A program made the translations under genes and the position numbers. A stretch of 60,598 bases of DNA from contig ONMR01000018.1 of the NCBI GenBank assembly GCA_900318995.1, positions 1-60,598 on the forward strand. The letters are read 5' to 3'. Below are positions 34,028-43,745 of the stretch, piece by piece. The notes under the pieces were generated by a model. The model searched no databases, had not been told where the DNA came from, and saw only the letters and a program-made list of their open reading frames with translations. Positions within the stretch are counted from its first letter, which is position 1. Each line of letters opens with the position of its first letter. The DNA comes from an uncultured Prevotellaceae bacterium (GTDB taxonomy: Bacteria > Bacteroidota > Bacteroidia > Bacteroidales > Bacteroidaceae).

Positions 34028-34060
34028 GAAAAAAAGCCCGGATTTCTCCGAGCTTTTTTC
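34028..34060. terminator. Bidirectional terminator between SDR and xylA
   Basis: An A-tract, AAGC-CCGG, a short loop, CCGAGCTT and a T-tract (34052-34059) make a hairpin with U-runs in both directions, placed between two convergent genes. Confidence 0.75.
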
Positions 34061-34076
34061 ATTTTTGATGTATCGA

Positions 34077-35387
34077 TTAAGCGTACATGGCAACGATAGC
34101 CTCGTACAGTTCCTGCTTGCCGCTGGTCTGCTTGGGCTCGTCTACCTTCTTGCCGTACTCGTAAGCCTCCTCGAAGGTCATCTTGCCCTCCTCGAACTTC
34201 TTACCCATACCGCTGTCGAATGAAGCGTAACGCTCAGCCTTCATCTTCTTGTAGGGTGACTCCTCAAGCAGCTTTGCAGCTGACTCAAGAGCGCGAGCCA
34301 TAGCATCCATACCGCTGATGTGAGCGATAGCGATGTCCTCAAGATCGGTTGAGTTACGACGTGTCTTAGCGTCGAAGTTTGTACCACCTGTGCCAAGGCC
34401 ACCGTTACGGATGATCTCCATCCAAGCCTGTGTGAGCTCGTAGTTGTCAATCGGGAACTGGTCGGTATCCCAACCGTTCTGAGCGTCACCGCGGTTAGCA
34501 TCAATTGAACCGAGCATGCCGGCGTCAACAGCGCAAGCCAGCTCGTGCTCAAATGTGTGACCGGCCAGAGTAGCGTGGTTAACCTCGATGTTTACCTTGA
34601 AGTCCTTATCCAGGCCGTGAGCCTTGAGGAAACCGATAACGGTCTCGGTGTCAACATCATACTGGTGCTTTGAAGGCTCGCATGGTTTGGGCTCAATCAG
34701 GAATGTGCCCTTGAAACCCTTGCCGCGTGCATAGTCACGAGCCATGCGGAGCATGGTAGCCATGTGCTCTTTCTCACGCTTCTGGTCTGTGTTGAGAAGG
34801 CTCATATAACCCTCACGGCCACCCCAGAATACGTAGTTCTCAGCACCCAGCTCGATACCTGCATCGATAGCGTTCTTGATCTGAACGATAGCGCGTGCAA
34901 CTACATCGAAATCAGGATTGGTTGAAGCACCGTTCATGTAACGCTTGTTACCGAATACGTTAGCGGTTGACCAAAGCAGTTTGGCACCGGTCTCTTTCTG
35001 CTTCTCCTTAATGTAAGCAACGATAGCCTTCATATTGGCCTCATACTCTGCTACGTTCTTGCCCTCTGAAATGAGGTCAACATCGTGGAAGCAGAAATAA
35101 GGGATACCAAGCTTCTGCATCAGCTCGAAACCGGCATCTACCTTGTTCTTAGCGGTCTGAAGAGCGTCATCGGCCATCCAGGGGAATGACTTTGTGCCAC
35201 CACCGAACTGATCTGCACCCTCTGCGCAAAGTGTGTGCCACCATGCCATTGCAAAGCGCAGCCAATCCTTCATAGTCTTGCCCATGATAACCTTGTTCTC
35301 ATCATAGTAATGGAAAGCAAACGGATTCTTGCTGTCCTTACCCTCGAATTTGACTTTCTTCAAACCGGGAAAATACTCTTTTGCCAT
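34077..35387 (-). CDS. xylA: Xylose isomerase
   Basis: 436 residues, the class II (longer) type. It converts D-xylose to D-xylulose with two divalent metals. Seen: [18 protein letters not shown], the active-site histidine in [10 protein letters not shown], the metal ligands in [16 protein letters not shown] and [18 protein letters not shown], and [17 protein letters not shown]. Downstream of xylB and GH31 on the same strand but with its own promoter and a hairpin (35431-35480), so it can be expressed separately. Confidence 0.97.
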   Translation of the reverse strand: MAKEYFPGLKKVKFEGKDSKNPFAFHYYDENKVIMGKTMKDWLRFAMAWWHTLCAEGADQFGGGTKSFPWMADDALQTAKNKVDAGFELMQKLGIPYFCFHDVDLISEGKNVAEYEANMKAIVAYIKEKQKETGAKLLWSTANVFGNKRYMNGASTNPDFDVVARAIVQIKNAIDAGIELGAENYVFWGGREGYMSLLNTDQKREKEHMATMLRMARDYARGKGFKGTFLIEPKPCEPSKHQYDVDTETVIGFLKAHGLDKDFKVNIEVNHATLAGHTFEHELACAVDAGMLGSIDANRGDAQNGWDTDQFPIDNYELTQAWMEIIRNGGLGTGGTNFDAKTRRNSTDLEDIAIAHISGMDAMARALESAAKLLEESPYKKMKAERYASFDSGMGKKFEEGKMTFEEAYEYGKKVDEPKQTSGKQELYEAIVAMYA

Positions 35388-35430
35388 AATTGATTTTATT
35401 AATAAAATGTGAATAAAAACTCTTGTTTAC

Positions 35431-35451
35431 GCCTTTCATTGCGCGAAAGGC
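35431..35451. promoter_or_regulatory. Hairpin/operator at the xylA transcription start
   Basis: Perfect 7-bp arms GCCTTTC (35431-35437) and GAAAGGC (35445-35451), directly downstream of and touching the xylA -7 box. Placement over the start point suits a repressor operator; an mRNA 5' hairpin is the alternative. Confidence 0.5.
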
Positions 35452-35480
35452 AAAGTTACATTTATAATTCAAATAATCAA
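35451..35480 (-). promoter_or_regulatory. Promoter of xylA
   Basis: Minus-strand TAACTTTG (35451-35458) with TTG at 35478-35480, a 19-bp spacer, in the 111-bp gap between xylB and xylA. Confidence 0.65.
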
Positions 35481-35498
35481 CCTTTCAGCTGCTATTTT

Positions 35499-36998
35499 TC
35501 AAAATTCATTCATATACATGTTAAGTATACGTTTCCAGCGTGCGTATGCCTCCTCATACTGCGGTATGAGTTTCTTGTCAGGCTCTATTACATTGATCTT
35601 CTCCAATGTCGAGAATGCCTCATTATGATCCTTGTAAAGACCTGCTCCCATACCTGCTCCCTTGGCGGCACCTACGGAACCATCTGTATCGTATAGCTCA
35701 ATAGTTGCACCGGTTATACCTGCCAGAGTCTCGCGGAATACGGGGTTGAGGAACATGTTGGCGTTGCCGGCATGGATCTTTGATATCTCCATACCCATCT
35801 CAACCATTACGTCCATACCATACTTGAATGAGAATACTATACCTTCCTGTACGGCACGGGCCAGATGGTTGCGGTTATGTATGTTGAAGTTGAATCCGTG
35901 TATGCTGCAGCCCACGTTGCGGTTGCCCAGCACACGCTCGGCTCCGTTACCGAACGGCAGAACGCTTACGCCGTCCGAACCTACCGGAATGCTTGAAGCA
36001 ATCTTGTTCATATCTCCGTATGAGAGGCCCTCCAGCATGATGTTACGGCGAGTCCAGGCATTCAGGATACCGGTTCCGTTGATGCAGAGCAGCACGCCCA
36101 GACGGGTTTGTTTGTTGGTGTGGTTAACGTGAGCGAAGGTATTGACTCTTGACTGAGGATCAAAGTTGACAGCTCCGTTAACTCCGTATACAACGCCCGA
36201 TGTACCTGCTGTAGCGGCAATCTCGCCCGGCTCGAACACATTCAGTGACAGAGCATTGTTTGGCTGGTCACCGGCACGGTAAGTAACAGGTATTCCAACC
36301 TCGAGGCCAAGTTCCTTGGCTGCTGCAACCGATATACGTCCCTGTTCTGAGAATGTGGGTCTGATCTCAGGAATAAGTGAACGGCTGAAACCGTAATAAT
36401 CCAACAGGAAATCGGCCACATCGTTTTCCTTGAAGTTCCACATCATGCCCTCCGAAAGGCCGGATACTGTAGTGCAGGTGGTTCCGGTAAGACGCATGGC
36501 GATATAATCACCCGGAAGCATTATCTTGTCAATCTTCTCATAGAGTTTGGGCTCGTTCTCCTTTACCCAAGCCAGCTTGGCGGCAGTGAAATTACCCGGT
36601 GAATTGAGCAGATTTGTCAGGCACTGGCCCTTGCCGATCTCGCGGAAAGCCTTATCTCCATAAGGTACTGCACGTGAGTCACACCAGATGATAGCCGGAC
36701 GAAGAGCCTTACCGGCCTTGTCTACGCATACCAGACCGTGCATCTGATACGAGATACCGATAGCCTCAATGTCGCTGCCCTTGGCACCAGACATCTGCAT
36801 TACCTTGGCGGTCACGTTCTTGAGATATGTCCACCAGTCATCGGGTTCCTGCTCTGCCCACCCGGGATTGAGAGCCTTGATGGGAGCCTCTGAATCAGGG
36901 TAGAAAGCTGATGCTACACTTTTTCCTGTCTCAACAGACACCAGGCTGGCCTTCACTGAAGAACTGCCTATGTCATAACCTAACAGATACTTCTTCAT
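35499..36998 (-). CDS. xylB: Xylulokinase
   Basis: 499 residues from ATG 36998 (MKKYLLGYDIGSSSVKAS). FGGY-family sugar kinase that makes D-xylulose-5-phosphate. The phosphate-1 loop is YDIGSSSVKA; then WAEQEPDDWW, GISYQMHGLVCVD, IIWCDSRAVPYG, the catalytic region YRAGDQPNNAL, and the adenosine-binding stretch GGxxGN-like TDGSVGAAKGAGMGAG near the end. It follows GH31 by 23 bp. Confidence 0.93.
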   Translation of the reverse strand: MKKYLLGYDIGSSSVKASLVSVETGKSVASAFYPDSEAPIKALNPGWAEQEPDDWWTYLKNVTAKVMQMSGAKGSDIEAIGISYQMHGLVCVDKAGKALRPAIIWCDSRAVPYGDKAFREIGKGQCLTNLLNSPGNFTAAKLAWVKENEPKLYEKIDKIMLPGDYIAMRLTGTTCTTVSGLSEGMMWNFKENDVADFLLDYYGFSRSLIPEIRPTFSEQGRISVAAAKELGLEVGIPVTYRAGDQPNNALSLNVFEPGEIAATAGTSGVVYGVNGAVNFDPQSRVNTFAHVNHTNKQTRLGVLLCINGTGILNAWTRRNIMLEGLSYGDMNKIASSIPVGSDGVSVLPFGNGAERVLGNRNVGCSIHGFNFNIHNRNHLARAVQEGIVFSFKYGMDVMVEMGMEISKIHAGNANMFLNPVFRETLAGITGATIELYDTDGSVGAAKGAGMGAGLYKDHNEAFSTLEKINVIEPDKKLIPQYEEAYARWKRILNMYMNEF

Positions 36999-37021
36999 AA
37001 TCAAACACGTTTATTCAGTTA

Positions 37022-39862
37022 TTATCGTAATCTTAAATTATAATCCAGACGTTCGCCAGAATAATTCACCACACGTTCAATAATCCTGCCTGGCAGGTGA
37101 TACCGTATATTGAACCTTCTTCTTGATTCCATTCCGTCATATTCGCCCATCCTCTTGTCAAAAGTGAATACGCACCTGTATTCATCCTCCCTGAATGAAA
37201 CGGGAATAACTGAGAAGGCCCCTTGCTGATAGGCATTTGTTGTTCCGTCATCCTCATAAATCAGGAATTCTCCGTCACTGCCTGAATAAAAGTCAATAGT
37301 GAGTTCATCAGCCGGTTGCTCATCTACATAATTCACATCCTTACCGTATACCAGTATGGCACCCGATGGCACAAACAACGGAATACGCTCGTATGGAGCA
37401 TCGGCCTCAATAGTCTGACCTCCCCAATAGACCGAATCATTGTAATAGTCATACCATATTTTACCATCCGGAAGATAGACATTTCTCGACTCAGCTCCAT
37501 ATTCATATACCGGACATACCATGAGTGATGGTCCGAACATATACTGGTCCGATACATTACTGGCAATCGAATCATCCGTATAGTCCATTACCAGGCCTCG
37601 CATCATCACCTCGCTTTGTGCCCATGCATGACCGGCCAAAGAGTATATATAGGGCATCAGCTTGTATCTGAGCCTGTTGTAGTAAACTATTGATTTATAA
37701 GCCGGATGATCTTCGGGAGCGATATTCCACACCTCACGCAAAGGATACTGTCCATGTGCACGATAGAGCGGGCAGAACGTGCCGAACTGATACCAGCGCG
37801 TCTGGAGTTCACGCCACTCCCTGAGGTCAGCGTTCTCCAAACGGGTACGGTCATAGAAACGCTGGGCGTTTGCATAACGGTTCTCTACACAGAAACCGCC
37901 TATATCCATGGTCCAATACGGATTGCCGCAGAGTGAGTAATTCATCCCCGCAGTAATCTGTGAGCGCAGATCCTCCCAACGGGTTCCTATATCACCGCTC
38001 CATGAAGCAGTCGAATAGCGCTGTAATCCCGCATAGCCCGAACGCGTCAGTTGGAAAACACGTTTGTCGGGATCCTCTTTCATCAGGCCTTCATAAATTG
38101 CCTGAGCATTCATCAGTGAATAAGCCATAAGGTATTCGGTAGAGGATCCGAGAGCTGTAGGTCCGCACAGCGCTTTCCAGTAATCCATCGGAACGCAGTC
38201 ACGTATGTTAGGCTCACTGGCATCCATCCACCACGCATCAATGCCATATCCGTAAAGATGGTCTTTGAGCTGATTCCAGAACAGTTCACGTGCTCCTGCC
38301 GAATATGCATCATAGAAAGAGCCGATATAACCGGGGCCGACCCAATCACGGATACTGTCCTCAATTGCCCTTCGATACATCCATCCATTGGAGTCAAACT
38401 CCTTGAAATGCTCAGTGGATTCATAAAATTTCGGCCATACTGAAATCATCAGATGTGCATTCATATCATGAACCCTGTCCATCATTGCTCCGGGATCCGG
38501 ATAGCGGGTCTTGTCAAATTCATGTGAGCCCCACTCGTCCTGCTTCCAATAGTTCCAGTCCTGGACTATGTTGTCAAGTCCTATTCCGCGTCTTCGGAAC
38601 TCCCTAACGGTGCGTATGACCTCATCCTGGTTCTGGTAATGCTCACGGCTCTGCCAGAATCCCATTGCCCATTTGGGCAGCATGTTGGGCCGTCCCACCA
38701 ATGTATGAAGACCGTTAATGACGCCATCCATATTCTCACCGGAAATGAAATAGTAATCAGATTCCGGCACCATCTCATTCCACATGGTCAGCCTGTCCTT
38801 TATGGCCGGCTCTACGGGAGCATATGCCCTGAGTCCGCAGTAGGACGGATTTCCGTCAGGGCGCCATTCAATCCTGAGATAATACCTTTGCCCCTCTTTC
38901 ATGTCGAGACTGAACTTGTGGGAATTGGGATTCCAGGCCGTGCGCCAACGCTCCTTGACCACCTCATTGTCGTCAATGAAGACACGGATGTAGCCGGCAT
39001 AGTAGAGGATGAAATCATGGATGCCTGTCTCACGGGCTTCAAGAGTTCCCTCGTAAACAACCCTCTGCCCAAGGCGAGGCAGATTCTTAACGGTCTCAGA
39101 GTCTACAAAATATATGGAATCCTCATCCCTTACTTCGGTACGTCCGCGCATACCGCTGTAATAGGTTCCCGTAAGACATCCCGGCTTACCGTTCTTGTCA
39201 AACAGCCTGAATATATGGTTGAGCTGCTGATAAGGTTCAGTATTGCCGAAACGTCCCTGCGAGTATGAATCCCACAAGATGCCGTAATTATGTGACGATA
39301 TGACAAACGGTATGCTTATCTTGGTATTGTACTGGAAGAGTTCCTCATTCTGTCCTTTGTAGTTCCACTGGTCAGACTGATGCTGTCCCAATCCGTACAG
39401 TCCCTCATCATCCTGAGTATCAAAACTGTTAATTGTTGAATACCCGTGTGTCCCGTCAACAGTTATCGGGGTGAATGATGCAGGCATGGATTCTGCAGTT
39501 ATGTAGTTTCCGCCGGCATCAGTAAAACGCACGCTACCGTCTTTTTTGTTTACGAATGCGCTCAGGCCTGTTGCCTGAAGTTCGACCTCATCCTTATGGT
39601 TACGCACGGCAAACACGGATACTTCGGCCGACGTATCCTCCGGCACCATAAGGCTACTACGGTCGTGGAAAGACTTGTCAGGTGTGGCGGTTACACGAAT
39701 AATCCTGTCGGACATCACGGTAAGACGGACTTTCTGCGGTCCGTCAACAACCGGCTCGAGAACATTGACCACAACACCGTCTTCCAGAATCCTGTATTCC
39801 TTTCCGGAACAGGAAAACAGAGCGACAGCAAGCAGCAATATATAAAATGACCGAAGTTTCAT
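37022..39862 (-). CDS. GH31 alpha-xylosidase lipoprotein with inserted PA14-like domain
   Basis: 946 residues. The lipobox LFSCSG (about 14-18) predicts a periplasmic or outer-membrane lipoprotein. An N-terminal galactose-mutarotase-like beta domain is interrupted at about 228-345 by a PA14-like insert (YEGTLEARETGIHDFILYY, WRPDGNPSYCGLRAYAPV). The (beta/alpha)8 barrel has RREHYQNQDEV, the nucleophile aspartate in DAWWMDASEPN and the acid/base aspartate in ASWSGDIGTRWEDL. A PA14 insert in GH31 is known from xyloglucan-acting alpha-xylosidases. Next to xylB and xylA this supports release of xylose from xyloglucan-type oligosaccharides. Confidence 0.9.
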   Translation of the reverse strand: MKLRSFYILLLAVALFSCSGKEYRILEDGVVVNVLEPVVDGPQKVRLTVMSDRIIRVTATPDKSFHDRSSLMVPEDTSAEVSVFAVRNHKDEVELQATGLSAFVNKKDGSVRFTDAGGNYITAESMPASFTPITVDGTHGYSTINSFDTQDDEGLYGLGQHQSDQWNYKGQNEELFQYNTKISIPFVISSHNYGILWDSYSQGRFGNTEPYQQLNHIFRLFDKNGKPGCLTGTYYSGMRGRTEVRDEDSIYFVDSETVKNLPRLGQRVVYEGTLEARETGIHDFILYYAGYIRVFIDDNEVVKERWRTAWNPNSHKFSLDMKEGQRYYLRIEWRPDGNPSYCGLRAYAPVEPAIKDRLTMWNEMVPESDYYFISGENMDGVINGLHTLVGRPNMLPKWAMGFWQSREHYQNQDEVIRTVREFRRRGIGLDNIVQDWNYWKQDEWGSHEFDKTRYPDPGAMMDRVHDMNAHLMISVWPKFYESTEHFKEFDSNGWMYRRAIEDSIRDWVGPGYIGSFYDAYSAGARELFWNQLKDHLYGYGIDAWWMDASEPNIRDCVPMDYWKALCGPTALGSSTEYLMAYSLMNAQAIYEGLMKEDPDKRVFQLTRSGYAGLQRYSTASWSGDIGTRWEDLRSQITAGMNYSLCGNPYWTMDIGGFCVENRYANAQRFYDRTRLENADLREWRELQTRWYQFGTFCPLYRAHGQYPLREVWNIAPEDHPAYKSIVYYNRLRYKLMPYIYSLAGHAWAQSEVMMRGLVMDYTDDSIASNVSDQYMFGPSLMVCPVYEYGAESRNVYLPDGKIWYDYYNDSVYWGGQTIEADAPYERIPLFVPSGAILVYGKDVNYVDEQPADELTIDFYSGSDGEFLIYEDDGTTNAYQQGAFSVIPVSFREDEYRCVFTFDKRMGEYDGMESRRRFNIRYHLPGRIIERVVNYSGERLDYNLRLR

Positions 39863-39882
39863 ACACTAACAGATATTGTCTA

Positions 39883-39890
39883 CAAACTTA
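39883..39890 (-). promoter_or_regulatory. -7 box of the GH31-xylB transcript
   Basis: Minus-strand TAAGTTTG (TAnnTTTG) 20 bp before the GH31 ATG. No clear -33 TTG. Confidence 0.45.
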
Positions 39891-39939
39891 ATGATTTTTC
39901 GGGATTAGAACGTATTCCACCATATTTTATTATTAAAAA

Positions 39940-39973
39940 ATAATGGAGAGAACTGACATGTCCTCTCCATTAT
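39940..39973 (-). terminator. Intrinsic terminator of fba
   Basis: An 11-bp perfect stem, ATAATGGAGAG (39940-39950) with CTCTCCATTAT (39963-39973), followed on the minus strand by TTTTTTAATAATAA. It lies 30 bp after the fba stop. Confidence 0.85.
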
Positions 39974-40003
39974 CCTTAATATGTGTGTTTATGGTCTGTC
40001 TTC

Positions 40004-41005
40004 TTACTTCTGCAGAAGCTTGCCGTCTGAACCGAGTACCTCCACGATCTTGTGGATATACATCTTCTTCATGTTCTCGCGGGCGGGCTTGAGATACTGA
40101 CGGGGATCAAAGTCTCCGGGGTGCTCAGCCAGGTGCTTACGGATAGCGGCAGTCATAGCCAGACGTGAGTCAGAGTCGATGTTGATCTTGCATACAGCGC
40201 TCTTGGCAGCCTTGCGGAGCTGCTCCTCGGGAATACCGATGGCAGCCTCAAGCTTACCGCCGTACTTGTTGATGGTGTTGACCTCGTCCATGGGAACTGA
40301 TGAAGATCCGTGGAGTACGATGGGGAATCCGGGAAGTTTCTTTTCAATCTCGGCCAGAACGTCGAATGCCAATGGAGGCGGAACCAGAACGCCGTTTACA
40401 AGTGTGCACTGCTCGGGAGTAAACTTGTGTGCGCCGTGAGATGTACCTATTGAGATAGCCAGTGAATCGCAACCGGTGCGGGTAGCGAAATCGATAACCT
40501 CCTCAGGCTTGGTGTAGTGAGACTCTGCCGAAGAAACCTCATCCTCAACACCTGCCAGAACGCCCAGTTCGGCCTCAACTGTTACATCATACTTGTGAGC
40601 ATAGTCAACAACCTTCTTGGCAAGAGCGATATTCTCCTCATAAGGAAGGGATGAGCCGTCAATCATAACTGATGAGAAGCCCATGTCGATGCAGTCCTTG
40701 CAGAGCTCGAAAGAATCACCGTGGTCAAGGTGAAGCACGATCTCGGGATGAGCGCAGCCAAGTTCCTTTGCGTATGCAACAGCACCCTCAGCCATATAAC
40801 GCAGGATAGTAGCGTTGGCATAGTTGCGGGCACCCTTTGATACCTGCATGATAACCGGTGACTTGGTCTCGACTGCAGCCATAACGATGGCCTGCATCTG
40901 CTCCATAGTGTTGAAATTGAATGCCGGGATTGCATAACCGCCCTTGACGGCTGCGGCAAACATTGCGCGGGTGTTTACAAGACCCAGATCTTTGTAGTTT
41001 ACCAT
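40004..41005 (-). CDS. fba: Class II fructose-bisphosphate aldolase
   Basis: 333 residues. Zinc-dependent aldolase of glycolysis and gluconeogenesis. Seen: AFNFNTMEQMQAIV, the zinc site LHLDHGDSFELCKDCID, VMIDGSSLPYEENI, EAELGVLAGVEDEV, SIGTSHGAHKF and VLHGSSSVPMDEV. Close relatives also act on tagatose-bisphosphate, but the gene's isolation from any such pathway favours the fructose role. Monocistronic, with its own promoter and terminator. Confidence 0.93.
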   Translation of the reverse strand: MVNYKDLGLVNTRAMFAAAVKGGYAIPAFNFNTMEQMQAIVMAAVETKSPVIMQVSKGARNYANATILRYMAEGAVAYAKELGCAHPEIVLHLDHGDSFELCKDCIDMGFSSVMIDGSSLPYEENIALAKKVVDYAHKYDVTVEAELGVLAGVEDEVSSAESHYTKPEEVIDFATRTGCDSLAISIGTSHGAHKFTPEQCTLVNGVLVPPPLAFDVLAEIEKKLPGFPIVLHGSSSVPMDEVNTINKYGGKLEAAIGIPEEQLRKAAKSAVCKINIDSDSRLAMTAAIRKHLAEHPGDFDPRQYLKPARENMKKMYIHKIVEVLGSDGKLLQK

Positions 41006-41057
41006 AGATTTGATGTATTATTTGTGATTAATAAACTCTCTATTCCAAAATCGGACA

Positions 41058-41065
41058 CAAAATTA
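41058..41065 (-). promoter_or_regulatory. -7 box of fba
   Basis: Minus-strand TAATTTTG 52 bp before the fba ATG. The 173-bp gap 41006-41178 shows nothing else. Confidence 0.45.
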
Positions 41066-41178
41066 CACTCTTTAGTCACCAATTTAAAATGTACGAGGCA
41101 GAAAGTTATCAACTTTCACAAAGTTTAATCTGTTGTCACCCCAACTGCAAACATCACATTGCAATAAAAGCCCAAAGT

Positions 41179-42258
41179 TCAGATTTCTACGCATACAGAA
41201 CCCTCTTGAGACTCTGTGACCGACCTGCTCATTCCCTTGACCATCAGCAGCGACAAGGATTCCTCATCAAGGGTCTTCAGTATCGGTCCGTCCGGTTTTT
41301 CCTCAGTAAAGGTAAGACTCAGGACCGAAGTCTTCTCGCTGTATTCGGCCCTCACTGTCACTGCTCCGTTGAAAGGCATTATTCCGCAAAGCATCTCCTC
41401 CGTCACGTGCTGTACCTTGTCCAGTGTCTGGCCCACCACTCCGTATTTAGTGCAAAACGTATGAATTTTTCCAAACAGGCCATACAGGTCGAAACGGCGG
41501 TTCTCCAACCTTGCCTCAAATGTGCGTATCCGGTTGATGAACGCTTTTGTTACCGGCTTCTGCGGATTATCGAATATCTGCTCCGGAGTGCCCTCCTCAT
41601 AAACCACACCGTCATAGAGAAACAGGATCCTGGTGCTCACGTCACGCACAAACTGCATCTCATGGCTCACTATACACATAGTCATACCCTGGCTTGCCAG
41701 ATGACGTATCACAGCCAACACCTCACTTACCATAGTAGGGTCCAGGGCCGATGTAGGCTCGTCAAAAAGAATTATCTCCGGCTCCATGGCAAGGCATCGG
41801 GCTATAGCCACACGCTGTTTCTGTCCGCCCGACAACTCTCGCGGAAGATTTCCCGCCTTGTCGTGAAGGCCCACGGCCTCCAGCAGTTCCATTCCCCGAT
41901 GCTCGGCCTCAGCACGGCTCTTGCCCAGCAGAGTCATAGGGCAGAGAGTCACATTATCAAGGACCGTAAGGTGCTCAAAGAGGTTGAAATTCTGGAACAC
42001 CATACCCATCCGGCGGCGTATCCTGCTTATGTCGGTCGAACGGTCCAGGATATCGGTCCCATCCACCTCTATAGATCCCGACGTCGGTTCCTCCAGCCGG
42101 TTCAGACAGCGCAGCAACGTACTCTTTCCGGTTCCGGAAGGACCGATTATCGAAACCACCTCACCTTTGGCAATGTCACAGTTGATATCGGACAACACGG
42201 TCAGATCCTCGCCCTGAGGTGTCCTGAACACTTTCTTAAGATGCCTTACTTTTATCAT
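41179..42258 (-). CDS. Polar amino-acid ABC transporter ATPase with extra C-terminal domain
   Basis: 359 residues from ATG 42258, whose ATGA overlaps the stop of the fusion gene upstream. Residues 1-about 240 form a GlnQ-type ATPase: Walker [22 protein letters not shown]-loop [14 protein letters not shown], signature [16 protein letters not shown], Walker [14 protein letters not shown] and the H-loop IVSHEM. Typical GlnQ proteins stop there (about 240-250). Here about 115 more residues follow ([46 protein letters not shown]). Their pattern faintly recalls an RsbW-like HATPase fold with degraded nucleotide motifs; that is a guess. It is the last gene of a three-gene operon. Confidence 0.9.
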   Translation of the reverse strand: MIKVRHLKKVFRTPQGEDLTVLSDINCDIAKGEVVSIIGPSGTGKSTLLRCLNRLEEPTSGSIEVDGTDILDRSTDISRIRRRMGMVFQNFNLFEHLTVLDNVTLCPMTLLGKSRAEAEHRGMELLEAVGLHDKAGNLPRELSGGQKQRVAIARCLAMEPEIILFDEPTSALDPTMVSEVLAVIRHLASQGMTMCIVSHEMQFVRDVSTRILFLYDGVVYEEGTPEQIFDNPQKPVTKAFINRIRTFEARLENRRFDLYGLFGKIHTFCTKYGVVGQTLDKVQHVTEEMLCGIMPFNGAVTVRAEYSEKTSVLSLTFTEEKPDGPILKTLDEESLSLLMVKGMSRSVTESQEGSVCVEI

Positions 42259-43745
42259 GATTGTCTGTTTTTTGGAGTAAAACGGCGGTCCAGGGCATCC
42301 AGTCCCCATCCCGTCAGCTGCGACAGCACTATATAGACAAGCGTAACCAGCAAGAGCGGGAACAACGCATCCAGGGTTGTGGACCGCAGTATGTCGCTCG
42401 CCTTGGTAAGGTCTATGACAGCCACATATCCCACCACCGATGTTGTCTTTATGAGAGTTATCACCTCACCTTTGAACACCGGTATTATCCGTATCAGCGC
42501 CTGAGGCAGTATCACCTTTAAAAATGTCTGGAATTTTCCAAGTCCGAGAGCAAGCCCGGCTTCCCACTGTCCCCTGTCCACGCTCTCCATCCCCATACGG
42601 AACACCTCACCGAAATAGGCTCCGTAATATATGCCGAAACTGACAACCGTCACCGTGAGTGCGGTAACCGATGCCGATGCGAACACCACATAGAACATGA
42701 TCATAAGTATAACCAGCAACGGAATTCCCCGCACCAGTCCTATAAAAGCCGATGCGGTTTTCCTTATACTTTTTGAGCGTCCCATACGCAGGCGGCACAG
42801 GATGACACCGGCCACGATGGCGGCCAGAATGGAATACAGCGAAATCTCAAGTGTAACCAGGAGTCCGGAAGCAAGCAGTTTCCAACGTTTCTCTTCAACC
42901 AGATTCCTGCGCCAACTGCTCTTGAGTCTGTCCCAAGGACCCTTGCGCAGTTTTGCGGAGACTGACTTTGCACTTCGGCAGACAGCCGCACCTCCTCCCT
43001 GAAGATAGGGATCGGAGAACAGGACCTTTCTGGCCCTTTCCTCAGTCACCCGCATATGCGATACTATCACATCGATTTTACGGGAATTGAGTGCGGGAAT
43101 CAATGCACTGAAATCCGTAACCTGAAAATCCGTACCGTATCCGGCATAAAGGCAGAACCGGTTCATCAGGTCCAGTTCCATTCCCGTAAGTCCGCCCTCC
43201 TTATAGAAGATATAGGGATAATTTATGGTTATACCCACCTTGAGAACCCTGTTGCCGGCACCTGCGGTCTGCCTGGTCAGCAGCAAAGCCTCATCGGCCA
43301 TGGAATCCGGACGGCTCATCCACCGTTCACTCCAACGGTCATACTCTCCGGTCTCCTTTAGATTACGCAGATAGGCGTTGAACTCTGCCTGGAGCAATGT
43401 ATCGGACTTGTTGAAACCGGCGGCGGCCGTTCCTTTGAGTATATCCCGGATCTTTATTTCCAGACCACGGTCGGCCAGATTCAGCATTCCGGCCTGAATC
43501 TGGTCCATAATGCAGAATTCAGCCCTACCCGTCTCCACCGCAAGCAGCAGTTCACTGACGCCCAGATGTACCAGTTCAACACCTCCCATATCGGAAAGCA
43601 TCAGGTCATACGAGCTTCCCATTGATACGGCCACACTGTGACCCTTAAGGTCCGATATGTCGTGTACATCGGAGTAGTCAGCCTTTTTATCGGCCGAACA
43701 GGCGCAGAGCAGATATACCGCAAAAATGAAAACCAGTCTTCTCAT
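42255..43745 (-). CDS. Binding-protein/permease fusion of the amino-acid ABC transporter, lobes in reversed order
   Basis: 496 residues. A lipobox LCAC (Cys16) anchors the N-terminus. Residues 31-144 read like the second half of an SBP_bac_3 domain (DLKGHSVAVSMGSSYDLML, VETGRAEFCIMD, LRNLKETGEYDRWSERW). Residues 167-256 read like its first half (VLKVGITINYPYIFYKEGG, GMELDLMNRF, FSDPYLQGGG). Residues 290-496 are a HisM/GlnP-type permease (LVRGIPLLVILMIMFYVVFA, EVFRMGMESVDRGQWEAGLALG). Fusions of binding domains to permeases are known (GlnP); the reversed half order is what stands out. ATGA overlaps couple it to both neighbours. Confidence 0.85.
   Translation of the reverse strand: MRRLVFIFAVYLLCACSADKKADYSDVHDISDLKGHSVAVSMGSSYDLMLSDMGGVELVHLGVSELLLAVETGRAEFCIMDQIQAGMLNLADRGLEIKIRDILKGTAAAGFNKSDTLLQAEFNAYLRNLKETGEYDRWSERWMSRPDSMADEALLLTRQTAGAGNRVLKVGITINYPYIFYKEGGLTGMELDLMNRFCLYAGYGTDFQVTDFSALIPALNSRKIDVIVSHMRVTEERARKVLFSDPYLQGGGAAVCRSAKSVSAKLRKGPWDRLKSSWRRNLVEEKRWKLLASGLLVTLEISLYSILAAIVAGVILCRLRMGRSKSIRKTASAFIGLVRGIPLLVILMIMFYVVFASASVTALTVTVVSFGIYYGAYFGEVFRMGMESVDRGQWEAGLALGLGKFQTFLKVILPQALIRIIPVFKGEVITLIKTTSVVGYVAVIDLTKASDILRSTTLDALFPLLLVTLVYIVLSQLTGWGLDALDRRFTPKNRQS

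Noticed and set aside
34005-34223. 72-codon plus-strand frame after the SDR gene
   Set aside because: Antisense to the end of xylA and it runs through the terminator.
41089-42336. 415-codon open frame on the plus strand
   Set aside because: It lies antisense to the ABC ATPase, whose motifs are certain; its translation is rich in His, Arg and Ser with no family features.
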